Source: Burkholderia sp. S171 (GTDB lineage Bacteria; Pseudomonadota; Gammaproteobacteria; Burkholderiales; Burkholderiaceae). Taken from it: a stretch of 36,669 nucleotides of DNA. Numbering within the stretch: the first letter of the stretch is position 1; each line of letters starts with the position of its first letter. This document shows, piece by piece, positions 30,912-36,669 of this stretch. The stretch is taken from NCBI RefSeq assembly GCF_009766085.1, contig NZ_LMUF01000030.1, forward strand, positions 698,497 to 735,165, given 5' to 3'. The translations under genes and the position numbers were made by a program. The notes under the pieces were generated by a model, which was not told where the DNA came from, searched no databases, and saw only the letters and a program-made list of their open reading frames with translations.

Positions 30912-32426
30912 ATGGTTCAGTTCAGTGCGACCCCGGGCAGTGCGGCAATACCTTCCTATGGTGATGATCCCGGCAGCGATTCAGGTAGGGATCCTGATCA
31001 TCTGGCCGGATACAGTGATCGGCTCTATAACGATGACCTCGCGCCGCTCAAACATCAGACGTGGAGTGCGTACAACATCTTTGCGTTCTGGATGTCGGAC
31101 GTGCATAGCGTGGGCGGTTATGTGTTCGCGGGGAGCTTGTTTGCGTTGGGGCTGACAAGCTGGCAGGTGCTGGTTTCATTGCTCGTCGGCATCGGCATTG
31201 TGAACCTGCTGTGCAACCTCATCGCTCGGCCGAGCCAGCAGGCGGGGATTCCGTATCCGGTGGCGTGCCGCGTGACCTTCGGCGTGCTAGGGGCGAACCT
31301 TCCCGCCGTGATTCGTGGCTTGATCGCAGTGGCATGGTATGGAATCCAGACTTTCCTGGCGTCGAGCGCGCTGGTGATCGTGGTGCTGAAATTCATGCCC
31401 CAATGGATGCCTTATGCCAATGTCCACCAATATGGTTTCGCCGGGTTGTCGGCAGTGGGCTGGGCCGGGTTCATGATTTTGTGGGTGTTGCAGGCCGTGG
31501 TGTTCTGGCGCGGGATGGAGATGATCAAGAAGTTCATCGACTTCGCGGGTCCGGCGGTCTATGTGGTGATGTTCATCCTGGCGGGTTACATGGTGTGGCG
31601 TGCGGGCTGGCGCAACATTGGCCTGAACCTGGGCGGCGTGAAATACCATGGTATGGAAGTGGTGCCGGTCATGATCACGGCCATATCGCTTGTGGTCTCC
31701 TACTTCTCCGGTCCGATGCTGAATTTCGGTGACTTCTCGCGTTACTGCAAGAGTTTCAAGAGCGTGAAGCGCGGCAACTTCTGGGGCTTGCCGATCAACT
31801 TCCTGGCGTTCTCGCTGGTGACGGTTGTGACGACCGCCGCGACCTTGCCGGTTTTTGGCCAGTTGATTACGGACCCAGTAGAAACGGTGGGCCGCATCGA
31901 TCAACCGACTGCAGTGATCCTAGGCGCGCTGACGTTCACGATAGCGACTATTGGTATCAACATTGTGGCGAATTTCGTGTCGCCGGCTTTTGATTTCTCG
32001 AACGTTGCGCCGCGGTTGATCAGTTGGCGGATGGGCGGCATGATGGCCGCGGTGGCATCGATCTTCATCACGCCGTGGAATCTCTTCAACAACCCTGCGG
32101 TGATCCACTACACGCTCGATGTGCTCGGCAGTTTCATCGGTCCGTTGTATGGCGTGCTGATCGTGGATTTCTACCTCATGAAGCGTGGCAAGTTCAAGGT
32201 TGAGGAGTTGTACACGACGTCGGCGACGGGGCGTTACTGGTATAGCAATGGCGTGAACTGGCGTGCAGTGGGCGCGTTGCTGCCGGCGGCCGCCATAGCG
32301 GTGGCCTGCGTCATGATTCCGTCCCTGGGAGGCGCAGGTAATTTTTCGTGGTTCATAGGAGCGGGGTTGGGCGCGCTGTTCTACCGGATCATCGCGGACA
32401 AGACCTCTGTATCGAATTTCGCTTAG
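30912..32426 (+). CDS. NCS1-family permease, probably for allantoin
   Basis: The product is 504 residues with about 12 membrane helices. NCS1 landmarks are LKHQTWSAYNIFAFWMSDVHSVGGYVFAG in helix 1, GIPYPVACRVTFGVLGANLPAVIRG, GIQTFLASSALV and, late, FVSPAFDFSNVAPRLISWRMGG. The family imports cytosine, purines, hydantoins or allantoin with Na+ or H+. The frame extends up to 30822, but the ATG at 30912 has AAGGAG five bases before it. The genes that follow break allantoin down, so allantoin is the likely cargo; hydantoin or uric acid cannot be excluded. Confidence 0.87.
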   Translation: MVQFSATPGSAAIPSYGDDPGSDSGRDPDHLAGYSDRLYNDDLAPLKHQTWSAYNIFAFWMSDVHSVGGYVFAGSLFALGLTSWQVLVSLLVGIGIVNLLCNLIARPSQQAGIPYPVACRVTFGVLGANLPAVIRGLIAVAWYGIQTFLASSALVIVVLKFMPQWMPYANVHQYGFAGLSAVGWAGFMILWVLQAVVFWRGMEMIKKFIDFAGPAVYVVMFILAGYMVWRAGWRNIGLNLGGVKYHGMEVVPVMITAISLVVSYFSGPMLNFGDFSRYCKSFKSVKRGNFWGLPINFLAFSLVTVVTTAATLPVFGQLITDPVETVGRIDQPTAVILGALTFTIATIGINIVANFVSPAFDFSNVAPRLISWRMGGMMAAVASIFITPWNLFNNPAVIHYTLDVLGSFIGPLYGVLIVDFYLMKRGKFKVEELYTTSATGRYWYSNGVNWRAVGALLPAAAIAVACVMIPSLGGAGNFSWFIGAGLGALFYRIIADKTSVSNFA

Positions 32427-32527
32427 TAACACGAGTGCGGCTGCGAGTAACGCTGCAAGCCAAGGTTTGAAAAGGTACTCTGTAATCCGAATCAAATCTT
32501 GCTTGCGGGAACTAAAGGAAGACCCAA

Positions 32528-33271
32528 ATGCGCATCAAGCTGATCAATCCGAACACAACGGAACGCATGACGCTGGCGATGGATCGTTGTGCCAGGGAAG
32601 TAGCGTCACCAGGAACGGAAATAATCTCCGTAAGCGCTTCCATGGGGCCGCCCTCTATCGAGGGTTACTACGACGAAGCGCTTGCATCGTTAGCCTTATT
32701 GCAGGAGATTGAAAAGGGTGAGAAAGAGGGCATGGACGGTTATGTCATAGCCTGCTTCGGCGACCCGGCGTTATATGCCGCCAGGGAGTTGTCCAGAGGC
32801 CCGGTCATTGGCATTGCGGAGGCGGCAATGCATGCAGCAAGTGTCATCGCGCCGAGTTTCAGCGTAGTGACAACCTTGAAGCGCACCTGCACGATGTCCT
32901 GGCACTTGGCGGAACGCTACGGCATGAAGCGTTTCTGCAAGAACGTCCGTGCCACCGACGTAGCAGTGCTGGACCTGGATATCCCCGGCTCAAGGGCGCG
33001 CTCGATCATCATTGAAGAGTGCCGAAAGGCCTTGGCGGAAGACGGTGCGGAGTCGATCGTCCTGGGCTGCGCAGGCATGGCCGAGTTTTGTCACGAGATT
33101 GAAGACGCGATCGGCGCGCCGGTTATCGAGGGCGTGACGACCGCGGTGAAATGGGCGGAAGCGTTGATTGCGCTAAAGCTGCGGACATCGAAACGCGGCG
33201 ACTATGCGCGCCCGCTAGCGAAGCAGTACGACGGTGCGTTAGCGCCTTATAGTCCAGGCAAACCCCAATAA
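32528..33271 (+). CDS. hpxA: Allantoin/hydantoin racemase (Asp/Glu racemase superfamily)
   Basis: The product is 247 residues with two catalytic cysteines in mirror positions, Cys 76 (IACFGDPAL) and Cys 181 (LGCAGMAEF). It opens with KLINPNTTERM and has the central GIAEAAMHAAS. This is the HyuE/HpxA-type racemase family. HpxA interconverts R- and S-allantoin so that a stereospecific allantoinase can use both, and the neighbouring puuE-type allantoinase makes that role more likely than hydantoin racemisation. AGGAAG stands about seven bases before the ATG. It follows the permease by 101 bases. Confidence 0.82.
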   Translation: MRIKLINPNTTERMTLAMDRCAREVASPGTEIISVSASMGPPSIEGYYDEALASLALLQEIEKGEKEGMDGYVIACFGDPALYAARELSRGPVIGIAEAAMHAASVIAPSFSVVTTLKRTCTMSWHLAERYGMKRFCKNVRATDVAVLDLDIPGSRARSIIIEECRKALAEDGAESIVLGCAGMAEFCHEIEDAIGAPVIEGVTTAVKWAEALIALKLRTSKRGDYARPLAKQYDGALAPYSPGKPQ

Positions 33272-33423
33272 AGCGCCCGGACCATACACCCCGCCTGACC
33301 CGCAATATCTGCGTATGAATATGGGCGCGACGATGTGTTTTCGCTAAACTGACCCATCGTCGCGCGGGTCTGTCAGTCTGTAACCGTGTGCGGCTCCATC
33401 GACTCCCACGCACTCATCCAGCC

Positions 33424-34374
33424 ATGTCGAATGAATCGAAGTACCCACGCGACCTGATCGGCTACGGCCGGTACCCCGTGCAGCCGAATTGGCCCGGGGA
33501 TGCACGTATTGCGGTGCAATTCGTGCTGAATTACGAGGAAGGCGGGGAAAATTGCGTACTTCACGGTGACCCGGCATCAGAACAGTTCCTGTCGGAGATC
33601 GTGGGCGCGGCGGCCTATCCGTCTCGCCACATGAGCATGGAATCCATCTACGAATACGGCTCGCGCGCCGGCGTCTGGCGCATCCTTCGCGAGTTCGAAA
33701 AACGGGACTTGCCGCTTACCGTGTTCGGCGTGGGCATGGCGATCGAGCGCCATCCGGATCTCGGGCGCGCGTTCGTGGAATTGGGGCATGAGATCGCGTG
33801 TCATGGGTATCGGTGGATTCACTATCAGGACATGTCGCCGGAGAAGGAAGCGGAGCACATGCGGCTCGGCATGGAGGCCATAGAGCGCGTGACGGGTGTG
33901 CGTCCGCTAGGCTGGTACACCGGGCGGGACAGTCCGAATACCCATCGGCTGGTCGCGGAGCATGGCGGCCTTCTGTATGACTCGGATTATTACGGCGACG
34001 ACCTGCCGTTCTGGATGGACGTGGAGGTCAGCAGTGGCGCGAAGGTGCCGCATCTGATCGTGCCTTACACGCTCGATACCAACGACATGCGTTTTGCCAC
34101 GCCGCAAGGTTTCAACACGGGAGAGCAGTTTTTCACCTACTTGCGCGACGCGTTCGACGTGCTCTACGAAGAAGGCAGCGAAGCGCCGAAAATGTTGTCC
34201 ATCGGCATGCATTGCCGGTTGCTGGGCCGCCCCGGACGCTTCCGTGCGCTGCAGCGTTTCCTCGATCACATCGAGCAATATGATCGTGTATGGGTGACGC
34301 GGCGGGTTGATATTGCGCGGCACTGGCGCGAGCATCATCCGTATGAAGGCACGGCGGGAGTGACCACGCCATGA
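33424..34374 (+). CDS. puuE: Allantoinase PuuE (polysaccharide-deacetylase fold)
   Basis: The product is 316 residues: YPRDLIGYGRYPVQPNWPGDARIAVQFVLNYEEGGENCVLHGD is the PuuE-typical start. A NodB-like deacetylase barrel follows with LTVFGVGMAIERHPD, GHEIACHGYRWIHYQ and WYTGRDSPNTHRL, ending with MLSIGMHCRLLGRPGRF. PuuE opens the allantoin ring to allantoate without the metal site of classical allantoinases. A GTG at 33388 is in frame, but the ATG at 33424 matches the family N-terminus; no clear ribosome site precedes either. It overlaps uraD by four bases, a pairing common in bacterial uric-acid catabolism. Confidence 0.9.
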   Translation: MSNESKYPRDLIGYGRYPVQPNWPGDARIAVQFVLNYEEGGENCVLHGDPASEQFLSEIVGAAAYPSRHMSMESIYEYGSRAGVWRILREFEKRDLPLTVFGVGMAIERHPDLGRAFVELGHEIACHGYRWIHYQDMSPEKEAEHMRLGMEAIERVTGVRPLGWYTGRDSPNTHRLVAEHGGLLYDSDYYGDDLPFWMDVEVSSGAKVPHLIVPYTLDTNDMRFATPQGFNTGEQFFTYLRDAFDVLYEEGSEAPKMLSIGMHCRLLGRPGRFRALQRFLDHIEQYDRVWVTRRVDIARHWREHHPYEGTAGVTTP

Positions 34375-34892
34375 GTATCGTGCGGATCACTTTGGACCAA
34401 CTCAATGCGTTGCCTGCCGGCGCGTTTGTCGACACGCTTTCGGGTATCTTCGAGCACTCTCCATGGGTGGCGGAAGCGGCGCTCGGGAAGCGCCCGTTCA
34501 CGAGCATCGACCAGCTTCACGATGTCATGGCCACCGTCGTGGATCAAGCGGGGGAGACACGGCAACTGGCGTTGATCAATGCCCACCCCGAGCTTGCCGG
34601 CAAGGCTGCGGTGCGGGGCGAACTCACGGACGAATCTACACGTGAACAAAGCGGCGCCGGCCTCAACCTGTGCACGCAGGAAGAGTTCGACAGACTGCAG
34701 GCGCTTAACGCCGGGTACCGCGAGAAGTTTGGATTTCCCTTTATCTTGGCTGTGCGCGGGTTTGATCGCCACGGCATTATCGCGAACTTCGAGGCGCGCC
34801 TGCATCATGGCCGCGACATCGAGTTGCGCGAAAGTCTTCAACAGATTTATCGGATAGCGCGCTTCAGGCTCGACGATTTGCTTGACGTCTGA
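34371..34892 (+). CDS. uraD: OHCU decarboxylase
   Basis: The product is 173 residues. UraD converts 2-oxo-4-hydroxy-4-carboxy-5-ureidoimidazoline to S-allantoin, the last step from urate. Family motifs are LSGIFEHSPWVAEAALGKRPF, INAHPELAGKAA with the catalytic His-Pro, EQSGAGL, and EKFGFPFILAVRG. The start overlaps puuE (ATGA). The two enzymes before it, urate oxidase and hydroxyisourate hydrolase, are not in this window and must be encoded elsewhere if the cell uses urate. Confidence 0.93.
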   Translation: MSIVRITLDQLNALPAGAFVDTLSGIFEHSPWVAEAALGKRPFTSIDQLHDVMATVVDQAGETRQLALINAHPELAGKAAVRGELTDESTREQSGAGLNLCTQEEFDRLQALNAGYREKFGFPFILAVRGFDRHGIIANFEARLHHGRDIELRESLQQIYRIARFRLDDLLDV

Positions 34893-34939
34893 ATGCTTGA
34901 ACGCAGCGCGCCACCTTCAAAACCCTATAAGGAAACATC

Positions 34940-35950
34940 ATGGCTGCACCCATACTCGATGCCAACGCGCCCGAATTCACGCGCCGTTATGTGAACCTCG
35001 CGGACCCGCGGCTTGGCGCGCAGGCGCTTGAAGCCAGCGACGAATTCTTCGCACCGAAAGAGCGGATGCTCAATCCGGAGCCGGCGGTGTTTATCGTGGG
35101 TAAATACGACGATAACGGCAAGTGGATGGACGGCTGGGAAACGCGTCGCAAGCGGGTGAGCGGGTTCGACTGGTGCGTAGTGAAGCTGGCGCGTCCGGGT
35201 GTGATCAAGGGTATTGATATCGATACGAGTCACTTCACGGGCAACTTTCCGCCAGCAGCGTCTATCGAGGGTGCGCACGTGGTTGAAGGCGCGCCCACGC
35301 AGGCGACGCAATGGACGGAAGTCGTGCCGTCCATGACGTTGCAAGGGAACACGCATCATTACGTGGACATTGCCAGCGAGCAGCCGTTCACGCATCTGCG
35401 CGTGAACATTTACCCGGATGGCGGTATCGCGCGCTTGCGTGTGTATGGACAGCCGCAGCTTGACTGGAGCAGCGCTAGCCGCACCGAGCTATTCGATCTC
35501 GCCGCGATGGAAAATGGCGCGTACGTCGTTGGTGCTAACAACCAGCATTTCGGGCCGGCTTCGACCTTGCTGATGCCGGGACGCGGCGCAAATATGGGCG
35601 ATGGCTGGGAGACGCGTCGTCGTCGTGAGCCGGGCAACGATTGGTGCATCGTGGCGTTGGCTCAGCCGGGCGTGATCAAGAAGATCGAAGTGGATACGGC
35701 CCACTTCAAGGGTAATTATCCTGACCGGTGTTCGTTGCAGGCTGCGTATGTGAAGGGTGGAACGGACAGTTCGCTTGTCACGCAGGCGATGTTCTGGCCG
35801 GTGTTGTTGGGTGAGCAGAAATTGCAGATGGACAAGCAGCATGTGTTCGAGTCGGAGCTGGCTGCGCTGGGTCCGGTCACACATGTGCGGTTCAATATTT
35901 ATCCGGACGGCGGCGTATCGCGGTTGCGGTTGTTCAGCACGCTTGTTTGA
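34940..35950 (+). CDS. alc: Allantoicase
   Basis: The product is 336 residues built of two homologous jelly-roll halves. Each half has the same block: DGWETRRKR...[20 protein letters not shown] at about 63-95 and DGWETRRRR...[20 protein letters not shown] at about 222-252. Each ends [19 protein letters not shown] or [18 protein letters not shown]. Allantoicase splits allantoate into ureidoglycolate and urea. AAGGA lies about six bases before the ATG. It sits between uraD (48 bases away) and allA, which uses its product. The pathway here releases urea rather than ammonia, since allantoicase is used and no allC-type amidohydrolase is seen. Confidence 0.94.
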   Translation: MAAPILDANAPEFTRRYVNLADPRLGAQALEASDEFFAPKERMLNPEPAVFIVGKYDDNGKWMDGWETRRKRVSGFDWCVVKLARPGVIKGIDIDTSHFTGNFPPAASIEGAHVVEGAPTQATQWTEVVPSMTLQGNTHHYVDIASEQPFTHLRVNIYPDGGIARLRVYGQPQLDWSSASRTELFDLAAMENGAYVVGANNQHFGPASTLLMPGRGANMGDGWETRRRREPGNDWCIVALAQPGVIKKIEVDTAHFKGNYPDRCSLQAAYVKGGTDSSLVTQAMFWPVLLGEQKLQMDKQHVFESELAALGPVTHVRFNIYPDGGVSRLRLFSTLV

Positions 35951-35978
35951 TCTACGTAAATAAGAAGCAGGCTCTGCG

Positions 35979-36467
35979 ATGAAAAAGTTGGTGATTGAAC
36001 CGTTGACCCGGGCGGCGTTTGAGCCGTTCGGCGATGTCATCGAGCTTGAGGGCGCGAAGCAGATCCCGATTAATCTCGGGACGACGATTCGTTTCCACGA
36101 TCTTGCACGGATTGATGTGGAAGACGAGGGTGGGCGGACGCTTGTGAATCTGTTTCGCGGGCAGCCGCGGGTGTTGCCGTTTGAGGTGTCGATGCTCGAG
36201 CGGCATCCGTTGGGGAGTCAGGCGTTTTTGCCGCTTAATGATCGGCCGTATTTGGTCGTTGTTGCGCCGGCGGGGGAGCTTGATGAAAGGGCTATTCGAG
36301 GGTTCGTTACTCGCGGATGGCAAGGGGTGAATTATGCCAAAGGCGTCTGGCATCATCCGTTGATTGCGCTTGGCGAAGTGAGCGACTTTATTGTTGTGGA
36401 TCGCGGTGGGGAGGGTAATAACCTCAACGAGATTCAGCTTGATGAATCGGTTTGGTTAATGGACTAA
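35979..36467 (+). CDS. allA: Ureidoglycolate lyase
   Basis: The product is 162 residues with the AllA cupin-like fold: [20 protein letters not shown] at the start, [30 protein letters not shown] in the middle, and [29 protein letters not shown] near the end. It cleaves ureidoglycolate into glyoxylate and urea. It follows alc by 28 bases and completes the route from allantoin to glyoxylate plus two urea. An AGG precedes the ATG by seven bases. Confidence 0.93.
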   Translation: MKKLVIEPLTRAAFEPFGDVIELEGAKQIPINLGTTIRFHDLARIDVEDEGGRTLVNLFRGQPRVLPFEVSMLERHPLGSQAFLPLNDRPYLVVVAPAGELDERAIRGFVTRGWQGVNYAKGVWHHPLIALGEVSDFIVVDRGGEGNNLNEIQLDESVWLMD

Positions 36468-36669
36468 ATTTTCGCTCGCGCTCGGAGGTGGGGTTGGGGT
36501 GTTGGTTTCTGGCTTAGTGGTCGGGGCTGTGCCGGATTGCCAGGTTCCGAGGTTAGCGGTCTGAGTCAATGCCGGGTTGCTGCTTTCAATGTTAGTGGTC
36601 TGCGTGAGTCGGATTTTCTCTTTATCACTGTTAGCCACTGCGCGTGGCGGCGCGTCATTTCTTGGTCCT
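36456..36669 (-). CDS. C-terminal fragment of a Thr/Pro/Ser-rich protein (partial at right edge)
   Basis: The minus-strand frame is open from the right edge of the window to a TAA at 36458-36456, giving about 70 residues. A GTG at 36638 is in frame, but the frame continues past it, so the gene more likely starts outside. The visible part is low-complexity ([18 protein letters not shown], then [14 protein letters not shown]) with a repeated LTQT(T/A)N(I/L) unit. I do not recognise a family. Its stop codon would overlap the end of allA by 12 bases, which is unusual but possible for convergent genes. It could also be non-coding intergenic repeat. Confidence 0.35.
   Translation of the reverse strand, partial: GPRNDAPPRAVANSDKEKIRLTQTTNIESSNPALTQTANLGTWQSGTAPTTKPETNTPTPPPSASENLVH

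Noticed and set aside
33379..33405. TGTAACC upstream of puuE as a seventh ECF promoter
   Set aside because: After 16 bases the sequence is ACTC, not CGAA, so the -10 is missing.
1..36669. CRISPR array, tRNA/rRNA genes, insertion sequences, prophage or toxin-antitoxin genes
   Set aside because: No regularly spaced repeats, cloverleaf sequences, transposase or integrase motifs, or phage proteins were seen on either strand.

Overview
The window looks like chromosomal DNA of a Burkholderiaceae bacterium of the Paraburkholderia/Caballeronia type. This is inferred from GC-rich coding, the protein families and their order; no rRNA is present to confirm it. About 36 protein genes fill most of the window. 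I see no tRNA, rRNA, CRISPR array, insertion sequence or prophage gene.

Layout. 1-6.4 kb: the 3' part of a thioredoxin-reductase-like ferredoxin/flavodoxin-NADP reductase, a small gene relic, a metaxin/Faxc-like GST, an EnvZ/OmpR-type two-component pair, a secreted EF-hand-like protein, a small secreted Pro/Val-rich protein and an exported beta-carbonic anhydrase. 6.4-12.0 kb: a metal-uptake module, with a TonB-dependent receptor followed by its own ExbB, ExbD and TonB on the minus strand. It is divergent from a ZigA/COG0523 zinc-chaperone GTPase whose promoter carries a Zur-like palindrome. 12.0-21.1 kb: an ECF sigma factor, two tandem NrsF-type (DUF1109) anti-sigma proteins, a DUF1223 thioredoxin-like protein, a DHA2-family efflux pump, and a cytochrome b561 / molybdopterin oxidoreductase / MxKDx-repeat operon. 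A GST and a TetR regulator sit among them. 21.4-27.4 kb: a complete ddpXABCDF-type D-Ala-D-Ala dipeptidase and dipeptide ABC transporter operon. 27.6-29.5 kb: DUF1992, tadA and ldcA, closed by a clear terminator. 29.8-36.5 kb: a GntR/FCD regulator and an allantoin-utilisation cluster (NCS1 permease, allantoin racemase, puuE, uraD, alc, allA). A probable C-terminal fragment of a convergent gene lies at the right edge.

The most interesting structure is regulatory. Six intergenic sites match one bipartite pattern, GTAACC, exactly 16 bases, CGAA. This is the promoter type known for SigF/NrsF ECF sigma factors of the Caulobacter kind. All six lie between 12.98 and 19.16 kb and point at the sigma operon, the second nrsF copy, the DUF1223 gene, the efflux pump and, twice in tandem, the b561/Mo-oxidoreductase/MxKDx operon. 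They define a local stress regulon of five transcription units. The sigma factor's own promoter also overlaps the longest-ORF start codon, so the true start is probably a GTG 27 bases downstream. The function suggested by the members is protection or repair of periplasmic proteins and efflux of a toxic compound; this is inference.

Other links: the receptor and Ton genes plus ZigA form a likely zinc-starvation response; the allantoin genes together convert allantoin to glyoxylate and urea; the ddp genes recover D-Ala-D-Ala from cell-wall peptides.
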